Positions 8,406 to 17,508 of a DNA stretch of 64,000 nt are shown piece by piece; within the stretch, counting starts at the first letter, position 1, and every line of letters begins with the position of its first letter. Both the position numbers and the translations under genes were made by a program. Source of the DNA: Catalinimonas alkaloidigena. Its GTDB lineage: Bacteria; Bacteroidota; Bacteroidia; Cytophagales; Cyclobacteriaceae. Below the pieces are notes generated by a model. It saw only the letters and a program-made list of their open reading frames with translations. It had not been told where the DNA came from and searched no databases. The stretch lies in assembly GCF_029504655.1 (NCBI RefSeq), contig NZ_JAQFIL010000001.1, positions 3,415,001 to 3,479,000 of the forward strand. The letters are read 5' to 3'.

Positions 8406-10649
8406 TTAGTCAGAATCAAATCGTGTTACTTTCACTACGCCACTTACTTTCTCCAGTTTCTTGATCAACGTATCAAGGTGAGATTTATCATGTACGTATA
8501 ACATGATGTTGCCTTCAAAGATTCCTCCCTCAGTATCTATTGAAAGCGAACGCATATTTACTTTCAGTTCAGCAGAAATAACCTTCGTAATATCATTGAT
8601 AAGGCCAAGTCTGTCTGTTCCTATAACTTTTAAGCCGGATAAATACGCTAGTTCTTTACGAGGCATCCATTTAGCTTGTACAATGCGATAGCCATAATTT
8701 GCCATCAGTTCTGGGGCGTTAGGACAATTAGTTCTATGTATCTTAATACCTTCATTAACTGTCACAAATCCAAAAACATCATCTCCAGGAATCGGATTAC
8801 AGCACTTGGCTAATTTATAATCCAGAATATCCATGTCATCCCCGATCAAAAGAAGGTCTTGCGACTCACCTTTTAATTTGGAAACTGTACGTGAAAACGA
8901 CTTGGCATCTGAAATCCTTCCTTTGGTAGACACACTCTGTTCATCCAGCTCATCTTTAAATTTCTTAATTGATGTAGCAGGTATTAGCCCCTCTCCCACC
9001 TGATAATAAAGGTCCAGAGGAGTTTTTACTTTAAAATAACTGGTCAGTTTCTCCAGTATCTCGCTGTTCAGCTCAACTTTCATCTGCTTCAGCTTCCGCT
9101 TAACTATTTCTTTTCCCTCTGAGGCGGCAGATTTTTTTTCTTCTTTTAGAATTTCTTTGATCTTTGACTTTGCCTTGGAACTCACTGCGAACCTTAGCCA
9201 GTCCTGATTGGGCTTTTGCTTATTTGAAGTTAATATTTCAACCTGATCACCATTGGAGAGTATATAATTTATGGGTACGAGTTTTTGATTTACCTTAGCT
9301 CCCAGACATTTGGCTCCAATCTCTGTGTGAATATCAAAAGCGAAATCCAGGGCGGTGGCACCCCGTGGCAGTGTCCTGAGTTCTCCTTTTGGAGTAAATA
9401 CAAATACTTCTTCATTGAAAAAGTTGGAACGAAAATCATCTACAAATTCAACAGCAGATTCATTGTTTTCACTCTTTGCCTGCTCCAGTATCTCTCTTAC
9501 CTTAGAAATCCAATCTTCCAGTCCTGACTGCCGATGTGCACTACTTGGCATATCTTTATATTTCCAGTGAGCCGCATACCCTTTTTCAGCGATCTCATCC
9601 ATTCTTTTGGTCCTGATCTGCACCTCTACCCACTGCCCACCTGGACTCATCACCGTGGTATGTAATGACTCATATCCATTTGACTTGGGAGTACTGATCC
9701 AGTCTCTCAGCCGTTCGGGATTTGGATTATAAAAATCTGTGATGACGGAATAGATTTTCCAACATGCTGCTTTTTCTTCATCTAACACAACATCAAGGAT
9801 GATACGGATAGCAAAAAGGTCATATACCTCATGAAAAGGTATATTTTTTTTCTGCATCTTATTCCAGATAGAGTAAATCGATTTAGGGCGTCCTTTGATG
9901 ACAAAATCAAAGCCTTGTTTATTGAGCTCTTTCTGTATCGGATCAATAAATTTTTTAATAAACCTCCTTCTGGCATCTTTAGTAGTGCTTATCGCATTGG
10001 CGATTTCTCGATACTTTTCAGGCTGTGTAAACTTCAGATTCAAATCCTCAAGCTCTGATTTTATCGCATAAAGCCCCAGGCGATGTGCCAGAGGAGCATA
10101 TAAGTAGATAGTTTCAGATGCAATCTTAAGCTGCTTGTTTTTGGGCATACTGTCCAGTGTACGCATGTTATGTAAGCGGTCAGCCAGCTTGATGAGAATA
10201 ACGCGTACATCATCCGAGAGTGTGAGAAGCATCTTACGAAAATTCTCTGCTTGCTGAGAACTTCCGTATTCAAACACACCTGAAATTTTAGTAAGACCAT
10301 CAATAATCCGGGCTACTTTACCTCCGAACTCATGCTCAATATCTTCAAGCTCTATTTCTGTATCTTCTACCACATCATGAAGCAAAGCACAGATAATTGA
10401 GGTAGTACCAAGCCCTATTTCATTGATACAGATTTCTGCTACTGCCAGTGGATGGTATATATAAGGCTCCCCGGATTTTCGGCGCATATCCTGATGGGCC
10501 TCCATGGAAGTGTTAAAAGCTTTTTTGATCAGCTTAGCGTCTCCATCCTTAAGGTAAGGCTTTGCTTGCCTGAGCAGTCGGCGATATCTTCTTAAGATTT
10601 CTTTTTTCTCTTCCTCGGTATTTACTACCAACATAGAATCTTGCGCCAT
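8406..10649 (-). CDS. Bifunctional (p)ppGpp synthetase/hydrolase, RelA/SpoT family
   Basis: 747 residues, full-length Rel/SpoT architecture. The HD hydrolase domain has YHPLAVAE (His66) and ALLHDVVEDT (His91-Asp92), so hydrolase residues look intact. The synthetase domain has GRPKSIYSIWNKM (about 250) and the YDLFAIRII block. The TGS domain (VFVFTPKGELRTLPRGATAL, about 415-435), a Cys/His-rich segment (KLAKCCNPIPGDD) and a C-terminal ACT domain follow. It makes and degrades the stringent-response alarmone. The downstream genes are fur and purA; adenylosuccinate synthesis is a known target of ppGpp in other bacteria, so the linkage is functionally sensible. Confidence 0.96.
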   Translation of the reverse strand: MAQDSMLVVNTEEEKKEILRRYRRLLRQAKPYLKDGDAKLIKKAFNTSMEAHQDMRRKSGEPYIYHPLAVAEICINEIGLGTTSIICALLHDVVEDTEIELEDIEHEFGGKVARIIDGLTKISGVFEYGSSQQAENFRKMLLTLSDDVRVILIKLADRLHNMRTLDSMPKNKQLKIASETIYLYAPLAHRLGLYAIKSELEDLNLKFTQPEKYREIANAISTTKDARRRFIKKFIDPIQKELNKQGFDFVIKGRPKSIYSIWNKMQKKNIPFHEVYDLFAIRIILDVVLDEEKAACWKIYSVITDFYNPNPERLRDWISTPKSNGYESLHTTVMSPGGQWVEVQIRTKRMDEIAEKGYAAHWKYKDMPSSAHRQSGLEDWISKVREILEQAKSENNESAVEFVDDFRSNFFNEEVFVFTPKGELRTLPRGATALDFAFDIHTEIGAKCLGAKVNQKLVPINYILSNGDQVEILTSNKQKPNQDWLRFAVSSKAKSKIKEILKEEKKSAASEGKEIVKRKLKQMKVELNSEILEKLTSYFKVKTPLDLYYQVGEGLIPATSIKKFKDELDEQSVSTKGRISDAKSFSRTVSKLKGESQDLLLIGDDMDILDYKLAKCCNPIPGDDVFGFVTVNEGIKIHRTNCPNAPELMANYGYRIVQAKWMPRKELAYLSGLKVIGTDRLGLINDITKVISAELKVNMRSLSIDTEGGIFEGNIMLYVHDKSHLDTLIKKLEKVSGVVKVTRFDSD

Positions 10650-10779
10650 ACAGCACCAAAGGTTTAATTAATTGAATCGGCAATATATGAATGTAAAAAA
10701 AGTATTCAATATCATAACACCATCCAAAACCTTAATAGTTGGTGTGAAAGAATAAAGAATAAAAAAAATCGGATTGATG

Positions 10780-10809
10780 TTGATAAACTGATTAATTGAT
10801 TTAAATTTG
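10780..10809 (+). promoter_or_regulatory. Bacteroidota-type promoter of tRNA-Leu
   Basis: TTG (10780-10782), a 19-base spacer and TAAATTTG (10802-10809) match the TTTG / TAnnTTTG consensus of the Bacteroidota housekeeping sigma factor. The predicted start, about 7 bases on, lies just upstream of the tRNA at 10828. Confidence 0.6.
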
Positions 10810-10827
10810 CAATCTCTTTTCCGAAAG

Positions 10828-10909
10828 GCGGATATGGCGGAATTGGTAGACGCACTAGACTTAGGATCTAGCGCCGCAAGGCGTGGGGGTTCGACTCCCT
10901 CTATCCGCA
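10828..10909 (+). tRNA. tRNA-Leu (anticodon TAG)
   Basis: Acceptor arms GCGGATA (10828-10834) and TATCCGC (10902-10908) pair perfectly, with discriminator A at 10909. The anticodon stem CTAGA/TCTAG encloses the loop CTTAGGA with anticodon TAG at 10862-10864. A long variable arm (class II) and the GGTTCGACTCC T-arm fit tRNA-Leu. CCA is not encoded. Confidence 0.97.
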
Positions 10910-10916
10910 CAAAAGT

Positions 10917-10976
10917 AAAACCCTCTTCTCAGAATTCATGAAATTTGTGGAACTGAGGTTGAGGGTTTTTAGTTTT
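10917..10976 (+). terminator. Terminator after tRNA-Leu
   Basis: AAAACCCTC (10917-10925) pairs with GAGGGTTTT (10961-10969), with an inner CTCAG/CTGAG extension, and is followed by a T-rich tract. It separates the tRNA from tig. Confidence 0.75.
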
Positions 10977-10998
10977 TTAATTTAAAATTTCTTCGGCT

Positions 10999-12333
10999 TT
11001 GGATATCACACTTGACAAGAAAAGCAATACACAAGCTTCTATTAAAATTAATTTAAAGGAGGAAGATTATCAACCTCAGATAGAAGAAAAAGTAAAGGAG
11101 TACCGTAAAAAAGCTAACCTAAAAGGTTTCCGTCCTGGAAAGGTACCCCCGGCGATCATCAAAAAAATGTACGGCAAAGGCATCAAAGTAGAAGAGATCA
11201 ACCAGCTCATTTCTCAGTCTTTGCCAAAATACATCAAAGATCAGGATTTGAATTTAGTAGGTGAACCCTTGCCTAATTATGAAAATGCTGAAAACATTGA
11301 CTGGGAAAACCAGAAAGATTTTGAGTTTACTTATGATGTCGGCTTCGTAAATGAATTTGAGTACGACGTTTCTGATAAACTTAAAATCACCAAATACAAA
11401 CTCCAATTAGGTGATAAGGAGATTGATGAAACCATTGAAAATCTAAGAGAGCAATTCAATGACACTGAAAATGTGGATGTAGTAGGTGAAGGTGATATTG
11501 TCAATGGTAAAGTAATTGGTAATGACATTGAAAACGAAACTTCAATAGACCTTAAACAACTGGATGAAAAGCAGTCCAAAGTCTTCATTGGTGCAAAAAA
11601 AGGAGATGATGTTGTTTTTGATATTCGTGAAACGCATCCCGAAGACTCTGAAGTAGCTACTCTTTTAGCTAAAACTCCAGAAGAAGTTGCTGAAGTTAAA
11701 GGGGAGTTTACTTTCAACATAGAATCTATCCTGCATAGAAAGCCAGGTGAACTTAACCAGGAGTTCTTTGACAAAGTATTTGGGAAAGATGCGGTCAAGA
11801 CAGAAGAAGAATTTCGTGAGAAGGTGAAAGAAACGATGCAGGAGAATTATGATCGTGAAACTGACAACCTGCTGATGCTTGATATCCGGAATACCTTAGT
11901 GGATAATACTGAATTTGAGATTCCTGAGGAATTCCTGAAAAGATGGTTATTAGAAAAAAACGAAGGAAATATTACTCAGGAGCAGATTGACAAAGAGTTT
12001 GAGGATTATGTACGTGACCTTCGCTGGAATTTGATTGTTAATAAAATTTCAGAAGACAAAGAAATTAAGGTAGAGCATGATGATGTGAAAGAAAAAGCTC
12101 GTGAGATGATAGAAGCACAGTTGGGGCAATCTGGCTTGCTGGGACAATTGGGTGATAACCTTGACCCCTTTGTTGATAATTACCTGCAAGGTGAAAATGG
12201 TAATAACTACATGCAGGTATTTAATCAGGCCCGAACAGAGAAGATATTTGACTTCATTAAGGAAAATGCTACACTTGAAGAGAAAAAAATTACAGTAGAT
12301 GACTTTAAAGAAGAAGTGGATAAAAGACAATAA
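10999..12333 (+). CDS. tig: Trigger factor (ribosome-associated chaperone)
   Basis: 444 residues. The N-terminal ribosome-binding domain begins DITLDKKSNTQASIKI and carries the signature loop GFRPGKVP (about residues 42-49). A PPIase-like middle domain and a long helical C-terminal domain follow, typical of the Bacteroidota form. It binds nascent chains at the ribosome exit. The start is TTG at 10999: an in-frame TAA lies at 10978-10980 and there is no ATG or GTG between, and family alignment begins right at this point. It precedes clpP and clpX, a classical protein-quality-control cluster, but a hairpin separates it from clpP. Confidence 0.93.
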   Translation: MDITLDKKSNTQASIKINLKEEDYQPQIEEKVKEYRKKANLKGFRPGKVPPAIIKKMYGKGIKVEEINQLISQSLPKYIKDQDLNLVGEPLPNYENAENIDWENQKDFEFTYDVGFVNEFEYDVSDKLKITKYKLQLGDKEIDETIENLREQFNDTENVDVVGEGDIVNGKVIGNDIENETSIDLKQLDEKQSKVFIGAKKGDDVVFDIRETHPEDSEVATLLAKTPEEVAEVKGEFTFNIESILHRKPGELNQEFFDKVFGKDAVKTEEEFREKVKETMQENYDRETDNLLMLDIRNTLVDNTEFEIPEEFLKRWLLEKNEGNITQEQIDKEFEDYVRDLRWNLIVNKISEDKEIKVEHDDVKEKAREMIEAQLGQSGLLGQLGDNLDPFVDNYLQGENGNNYMQVFNQARTEKIFDFIKENATLEEKKITVDDFKEEVDKRQ

Positions 12334-12357
12334 CTCATCCGTACAATTTTCGTTGTC

Positions 12358-12392
12358 AAAAAGAGTCTTTAAATTAAGGACTCTTTTTTATT
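12358..12392 (+). terminator. Terminator after tig
   Basis: AAAAAGAGTC (12358-12367) pairs with GACTCTTTTT (12379-12388) and is followed by a T-rich tract, in the 85-bp tig-clpP gap. Confidence 0.75.
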
Positions 12393-12418
12393 TTTAAACA
12401 TCATTAACAAACCATCAT

Positions 12419-13108
12419 ATGATTAACAAAGACGAATTTCGCAAGTTTGCTGTGAAAGGACAGAACATCAGCGGAAATACTTTTGATCAATACACTGAAC
12501 GTGTAGAAAACATGACCCGGGCTGTCATTGAAGAACGCCCTACTAACTTCCGTGAAATTGATGTTTTTTCTCGCCTGATCATGGACAGAATTATTTTTTT
12601 AGGCATGCAGGTAGAAGAAAATATCGCTAATATCATTACAGCACAGCTTCTTTTTCTGGAATCTGTTGACCCGAAAAAAGATATTTTACTGTATGTAAAC
12701 AGCCCTGGAGGCTCAGTTTATGCCGGTCTGGGAATATACGATACCATGCAATATGTAAATCCTGATGTTGCCACTATTTGTACGGGTATGGCTGCTTCTA
12801 TGGGAGCGGTGCTACTGGCTGGAGGTGCAAAAGACAAGCGATCTGCCCTTCCCCATGCTCGTATCATGATTCACCAGCCTAGCGGAGGTATGCAGGGAAA
12901 ATCCAGAGATATGGAAGTAACACTGAGACAAATGCAGGAACTACGTAAAGATCTTTACAATATATTATCTTCCCACTCCGGTCAGCCTTACGAGAAAATT
13001 GAAAAAGATTCTGACCTTGACTTCTGGATGCGTCCTTCTGAAGCCAAAGAATACGGTATCATTGACGAAGTTCTGGACAGAAATAGTGCTCGCAAAAAGG
13101 AAAATTAA
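12419..13108 (+). CDS. clpP: ATP-dependent Clp protease proteolytic subunit
   Basis: 229 residues. This is the serine protease that forms the double heptameric chamber used with ClpX or ClpA/C. The catalytic triad is complete: Ser127 in GMAASMGA, His152 in MIHQPSGG and Asp201 in DLDFWM, at the same spacing as in E. coli (111/136/185). [10 protein letters not shown] gives the substrate-strand region. It lies 87 bp before clpX, its usual unfoldase partner, with a strong hairpin in between. Confidence 0.97.
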   Translation: MINKDEFRKFAVKGQNISGNTFDQYTERVENMTRAVIEERPTNFREIDVFSRLIMDRIIFLGMQVEENIANIITAQLLFLESVDPKKDILLYVNSPGGSVYAGLGIYDTMQYVNPDVATICTGMAASMGAVLLAGGAKDKRSALPHARIMIHQPSGGMQGKSRDMEVTLRQMQELRKDLYNILSSHSGQPYEKIEKDSDLDFWMRPSEAKEYGIIDEVLDRNSARKKEN

Positions 13109-13129
13109 TTAGTAGGCAGAACTAGTATG

Positions 13130-13168
13130 AGTGACAGTTCGTTTCTAAACAAACTGTCACTATTTTTA
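13130..13168 (+). terminator. Terminator between clpP and clpX
   Basis: AGTGACAGTT (13130-13139) pairs perfectly with AACTGTCACT (13152-13161), followed by ATTTTTATT. The strength of the stem suggests that clpX has its own promoter or relies on partial readthrough. Confidence 0.75.
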
Positions 13169-13195
13169 TTGTATTAACGAAAGTAACAACGTAAT

Positions 13196-14431
13196 ATGCC
13201 ACAACAAGTAACTTGTTCATTTTGTGGAAGAAATAAAAAAGATGTAGACCTGATGATATCAGGTATTAACGCTCACATCTGTAATTACTGTATCAATCAG
13301 GCGCAACAGATTCTGGACGAAGAATTGAAGGTCAAGAGTAAAGGTAAGTCTCCGGAGTTTAACCTCATGAAGCCCATTGATATAAAAAAATATCTGGACC
13401 AATATGTGGTCGGTCAGGAAGAAGCTAAAAAAGTAATCTCTGTTGCCGTATACAATCACTACAAAAGATTGATGCAAAAGCAGGATGAGGAAGAGATAGC
13501 CATAGAAAAGTCTAATATTATCATGGCAGGGGAAACCGGTACAGGTAAAACCTATCTCGCCAGAAATCTTGCCCGTATTTTACAAGTTCCTTTCTGTATT
13601 GCTGATGCTACGGTACTTACCGAGGCGGGTTATGTGGGCGAAGATGTAGAAAGCATTTTGACCAGATTGCTACAGGCAGCTGATTACGATGTGGAATCGG
13701 CGGAAAGAGGCATCGTATATATAGATGAGATCGATAAAATCGCCAGAAAATCAGACAATCCCTCTATTACACGTGACGTAAGTGGTGAAGGTGTTCAACA
13801 AGCACTGCTCAAACTTCTGGAAGGTACGCAGGTTAATGTTCCTCCGCAGGGAGGCAGAAAGCACCCTGACCAGAAAATGATCTCCATCAATACTGAAAAT
13901 ATCCTCTTTATTTGTGGGGGAGCTTTTGATGGCATTTCTAGAATGATAGCTAACCGATTGAATACCAAACCTTTAGGATTCTCAGGCAGCAGTGTAAACA
14001 TCTCTGATCAACACATTGATAAAGATAACCTTCTGCAATATATCACTGCACTTGACCTTCGTCACTTTGGCCTGATACCTGAACTTATAGGTCGTTTGCC
14101 AGTGATCACACATCTTGATCCATTAGGCAAAGAAACGCTTAAAATGATCCTCACTGAGCCTAAAAATGCTCTAACGAAACAGTATAAAAAACTCTTCAAC
14201 ATGGAAAATATAGAAGTTTCATTTGAGGAAACTGCCTTGGAATATATTGTGGAAAAAGCGATGGAGTTTAAGCTAGGAGCCAGAGGTTTACGCTCTATTT
14301 GTGAAGCAATAATTACGGATGCGATGTTTGAGCTACCTTCGCAAAAAGACATAAAAGCTTTTACAATTGACAGAAATTATGCACAGGAGAAATTTGAAAA
14401 ATCTAAGTTTAAGCGTCTTTCTGCTGCCTAA
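13196..14431 (+). CDS. clpX: Clp protease ATP-binding subunit ClpX
   Basis: 411 residues. The N-terminal zinc-binding domain has Cys7, Cys10, Cys29 and Cys32. The AAA+ module has Walker A GETGTGKT (112-119; most homologues have GPTGSGKT), Walker [12 protein letters not shown], the pore-loop region AGYVGEDVE and the sensor region LGARGLRSI. ClpX unfolds tagged substrates with ATP and feeds them to ClpP, encoded immediately upstream. The gene appears intact and ends before a good terminator. Confidence 0.97.
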   Translation: MPQQVTCSFCGRNKKDVDLMISGINAHICNYCINQAQQILDEELKVKSKGKSPEFNLMKPIDIKKYLDQYVVGQEEAKKVISVAVYNHYKRLMQKQDEEEIAIEKSNIIMAGETGTGKTYLARNLARILQVPFCIADATVLTEAGYVGEDVESILTRLLQAADYDVESAERGIVYIDEIDKIARKSDNPSITRDVSGEGVQQALLKLLEGTQVNVPPQGGRKHPDQKMISINTENILFICGGAFDGISRMIANRLNTKPLGFSGSSVNISDQHIDKDNLLQYITALDLRHFGLIPELIGRLPVITHLDPLGKETLKMILTEPKNALTKQYKKLFNMENIEVSFEETALEYIVEKAMEFKLGARGLRSICEAIITDAMFELPSQKDIKAFTIDRNYAQEKFEKSKFKRLSAA

Positions 14432-14459
14432 ATAACAACCCTTTAGAAATTTTAATCTT

Positions 14460-14494
14460 TCCCGTGCCTGTTTAGGCCCGGGATTTTTTTATTT
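14460..14494 (+). terminator. Terminator after clpX
   Basis: CCCGTGCCT and AGGCCCGGG form a nine-pair stem with one mismatch around GTTT, followed by a run of seven T residues (about 14485-14491). Confidence 0.75.
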
Positions 14495-14846
14495 TTCACC
14501 ATTAATTTAATGAAAGCAATATTTCATATTACTCAAATAATATCTTCAGTCTTTTACCCATGTTTTGTTTCCTATTTGTCAAAAAAAGCTTAAATTAAGT
14601 GACATTATCAACCTTTGACCACTAACATGTTGACAGCTTATCAAGCAAAACCTCCTGTGTCCGGCCTTTATACATTTTTATCTTATTGTCAACATCTCGC
14701 TATTTCTATATTTCATTTACTTCATAAGAGGTTTATACTGCGGTTTAGTCAGTTGATTAACCCTCATTACTCAAAGTATTTTTTTCTGTGTATAAACCAG
14801 ACCAGTATTACCAATAGACTTTAACTGTTTGCTTCTTCATTAATTT
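14495..14846 (+). other. Gene-poor stretch after clpX
   Basis: I see no convincing protein gene here. A 69-codon open frame (14615-14824) has unremarkable, Phe/His-rich sequence and no recognisable domain. Because a terminator-like hairpin follows it at 14847, a short transcript (small RNA or small peptide) is possible, but nothing further supports it. Confidence 0.3.
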
Positions 14847-14884
14847 CAAAAAAAGGTGTGGCTTTTAGCCTACCTTTTTTTTTA
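14847..14884 (+). terminator. Terminator-like hairpin just upstream of the CBM9-like gene
   Basis: AAAAAAGGT pairs with ACCTTTTTT, with an inner GGC/GCC pairing, followed by a long T-run into 14883. It sits directly before the ATG at 14902, far (about 350 bp) from the clpX terminator, so it implies some transcript ending here. Confidence 0.55.
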
Positions 14885-14901
14885 TCTTGAAAAAAAACTA
14901 A

Positions 14902-15612
14902 ATGCAGCGTTTAACTTTCTTATTAATCATTCTATCAACTTTTCCCTTAATCTGTATGAGTCAGAATACTACTTTATATATATCCAAGGTTACAGATTTT
15001 TCTGTCGATGGAGCCGGTAATGCTTCTCAGTGGAAAGATATATCATGGGTAAAACTTCCATTGCGACATGGAGAAGGTCAGGACATGCTTACTCAGGCAA
15101 AAGTAGTGTATTCTGAAACTGGAATTTATTTTTTAATTCAATGTGAAGATAATCAGCTTACCGCCACACTTACCGAAGACTTTGCCAACCTGTTTAATGA
15201 AGATGTGGTGGAAGTCTTTCTATGGACAGAGGAAGCAATGCCTATTTATTTTGAGTATGAGCTGTCCCCGCTGGATTATGAACTTCCTATACTTATTCCC
15301 AGAACTAGTGATGATTTTTATGGCTGGAGACCCTGGCATTATGAAGGGGATAGACGTACCCAACATGCTACTTCAGTACAGGGAGGAAAAAAAGAAAGCA
15401 TGGCAAATGTGGAAGGTTGGACTGCAGAGTTCTTCATTCCTTATACCCTACTTAAGCCTCTCGGCAATGTTCCCCCCAAGAAAGGCACTCAATGGAGAGC
15501 CAATATGTATAGAATAGATTACGATTCAGATCAACCTCTATACTGGCAATGGCAACCTACCAGTGGAAGTTTCCATGAATATAAAAAGTTCGGGACTTTC
15601 ATCTTTGAGTGA
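14902..15612 (+). CDS. Secreted carbohydrate-binding family 9-like protein
   Basis: 236 residues. Residues 1-20 form a signal peptide (FLLIILSTFPLICMSQ), so the protein is exported. The rest matches CBM9-like folds: an early DFSVDGAGNASQW strand, a central block FNEDVVEVFL, and the aromatic-rich C-terminal part (EGWTAEFFIPY, WRANMYRIDY, YWQWQPT). Such domains bind sugar chains or occur in sugar-metabolism proteins with no separate catalytic domain. No catalytic domain is attached here. It converges with the metallophosphoesterase gene, 10 bp apart. Substrate is not predictable. Confidence 0.82.
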   Translation: MQRLTFLLIILSTFPLICMSQNTTLYISKVTDFSVDGAGNASQWKDISWVKLPLRHGEGQDMLTQAKVVYSETGIYFLIQCEDNQLTATLTEDFANLFNEDVVEVFLWTEEAMPIYFEYELSPLDYELPILIPRTSDDFYGWRPWHYEGDRRTQHATSVQGGKKESMANVEGWTAEFFIPYTLLKPLGNVPPKKGTQWRANMYRIDYDSDQPLYWQWQPTSGSFHEYKKFGTFIFE

Positions 15613-15622
15613 CAAAACGACT

Positions 15623-16513
15623 TTAAGCTTTCCATTTCAATTCGGAAAGCTTGGCATTTTCACCCATATTTCCCCCTATTGCCTGTAAACTAAGCTTTAC
15701 GCCTTTTTCATCAAAAACTGCATCTACCCAACCAATAGGTTGATCGTCTTTAAAATTGTAGCCTACAGCGGGGAGATTAACCAGATAGATATTTTCTTTT
15801 TTTTCTATATGATAGCGATGTGAGTGCCCATAAAAGATTGCTTTGACCTTTTGATAAGGGCGAATAATTTCAAACATACGGTTGGCGTCCAGCAGATCGG
15901 TGTCTCCATCACCTAAAGTATGGTGTACGAATAAAACTGTAGGTTTATTATCTGAAGTTTTCAGATAGCTTGTAAGCCATTTTCTTTGGGACTCTCCTAA
16001 TAAACCTGCCACCTTATTTACATAGAGTAGTGAATCCAGTATGATTATTCTTACCGGATCACTTTCAATGATACTTACATGTTTTCCTTCAAGCTTTGCT
16101 GTTTCATTATCAGGAAATACATTAAAAAAAGGTTCTCTATCATCGTGATTTCCCAAACCCATGTGGATGGGAAAATTATTAGCCAACGGCCTAAGTAAGT
16201 TTTTTACTGTTTGGTAGTCTCCTACTTTTCCTTCCAGTCGTGCTACATCTCCATTGATAATCAACCCTTCATGCTTAAAATTTCTCAGCTGATCTACCAC
16301 CTTTTGAAGGTTTTGATAAGGGAAAAAGCCTCGGTATTCATTTAATTTGTCCTCAGCTATGTGTGTATCCGAAAGTAATGCGAAATGAAGTTCTCTTTTA
16401 GGTGTTGAAGCATGAGTAAACAATGCGCTACCTACCGTAGCAGCGCCAACCAATGTGGCACTTTGCCTGATAAAAGTCTTTCTGGAGATGGGGTTGAAAA
16501 AAAAGCCCGGCAT
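15623..16513 (-). CDS. Exported calcineurin-like metallophosphoesterase
   Basis: 296 residues. The N-terminus SRKTFIRQSATLVGAATVG looks like a signal peptide of Tat type (one Arg-Lys pair rather than a strict RR). All metallophosphoesterase motifs are present in order: SDTHIAED, INGDVARLEG, LGNHDDRE, FVHHTLGDGD and YGHSHRY. These bind two metal ions and hydrolyse phosphoesters, probably in the periplasm. The natural substrate cannot be read from the sequence. It starts 11 bp after a thioredoxin-like gene on the same strand and is likely co-transcribed with it. Confidence 0.88.
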   Translation of the reverse strand: MPGFFFNPISRKTFIRQSATLVGAATVGSALFTHASTPKRELHFALLSDTHIAEDKLNEYRGFFPYQNLQKVVDQLRNFKHEGLIINGDVARLEGKVGDYQTVKNLLRPLANNFPIHMGLGNHDDREPFFNVFPDNETAKLEGKHVSIIESDPVRIIILDSLLYVNKVAGLLGESQRKWLTSYLKTSDNKPTVLFVHHTLGDGDTDLLDANRMFEIIRPYQKVKAIFYGHSHRYHIEKKENIYLVNLPAVGYNFKDDQPIGWVDAVFDEKGVKLSLQAIGGNMGENAKLSELKWKA

Positions 16514-16524
16514 AATTTAAAAAT

Positions 16525-17304
16525 TTAATAAAGAGCCATGTTAAACTGACGACGATAATTCTTGGTAATAGGATGGTGTTCACCCAGCATCAGAAATAAA
16601 GCGACCGAAGCACGACGGGGGAGTTCATTACAATAATTTTTATCTATCATAGTAGCCTCAATTAATGACTTGATAGTTGCTTCGTAATTATATTGCTTTA
16701 AAGCTTCCTGAGCTGACTTTATTTTCTCGGCTAATTTGGGACTAGCTTCTTCCTGACAAGTCATCACCTCGGCCAGACTCTTAACTTGCTTTGAGAGCTC
16801 GTATAATGTATGGTTTTCAGGAAGTTTTACCTCTGCTCTCTCTGGATGCGTACCTAATGATGATGCTGCTAACCAAAGTTGGGCTTCCTGCATAGCAGGC
16901 TGCTCAATTACAAATTTTTCAAGTCCTCTTACTGCTTCAGCATGTTGATAGGTAAAAAGAGCATCTACCAATTTGGTTAGTTGATTATTCTGCTCATCGG
17001 GAAGGTTCTCAGCCAGCCATTTCTCAATTTGATGCTTAGGTAGTACACCGGTAAACTCAGCCTTTACCTCTCCCATATAAAACATTTTCACAGCTGGGAT
17101 TCCACGAATTTTATATCTAGCGGAAATTTCCTGTTGCTCATCGGTATTTACCTTAACCAGTTCCCACTTACCCCCTGCCTCTTTTGCTAACCCTTCAATG
17201 ACAGGACCCAAAGTCTGGCATGGCCCGCACCAGGGAGCCCAGAAATCTACGACCACAGGTACCTGCTGACTCCTCATCAAAACACTTTCCTCAAAGTTTG
17301 TCAT
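16525..17304 (-). CDS. Thioredoxin-domain co-chaperone (CnoX/YbbN-like)
   Basis: 259 residues. An N-terminal thioredoxin fold (about 1-105) has the active site WAPWCGPC (Cys26, Cys29) and the cis-Pro IRGIPAVKMF. A helical C-terminal half (about 115-259) resembles the TPR-like tail of YbbN/CnoX proteins, which combine a thioredoxin domain with chaperone activity. There is no signal peptide, so it is cytoplasmic. Whether this member is redox-active or mainly a holdase is not resolved; the CGPC motif favours a redox-competent site. Confidence 0.85.
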   Translation of the reverse strand: MTNFEESVLMRSQQVPVVVDFWAPWCGPCQTLGPVIEGLAKEAGGKWELVKVNTDEQQEISARYKIRGIPAVKMFYMGEVKAEFTGVLPKHQIEKWLAENLPDEQNNQLTKLVDALFTYQHAEAVRGLEKFVIEQPAMQEAQLWLAASSLGTHPERAEVKLPENHTLYELSKQVKSLAEVMTCQEEASPKLAEKIKSAQEALKQYNYEATIKSLIEATMIDKNYCNELPRRASVALFLMLGEHHPITKNYRRQFNMALY

Positions 17305-17508
17305 CTTCTCTTCTTCTATAATTTTGTTTTCGTAACTATTAAATTTTCAAACCCTGTATACTCCTCAGAGGGTATCTACTTATTAATTGAAATTGGGTTA
17401 CTCAGTAAATAGGCCCAAAATTAAAAATGGCTTCTAATTCAGTGTAATTTATTTTAAATTCAGGACAATGTTGAAAAGTTTAAATTACATTTTTTATTAA
17501 CACAATTC

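Noticed and set aside
11331..11798. A 155-codon open frame on the minus strand
   Set aside because: Shadow inside tig, low-complexity Ser-rich reading.
14615..14824. A 69-codon open frame after clpX
   Set aside because: No recognisable domain; kept only as a note because of the hairpin after it.
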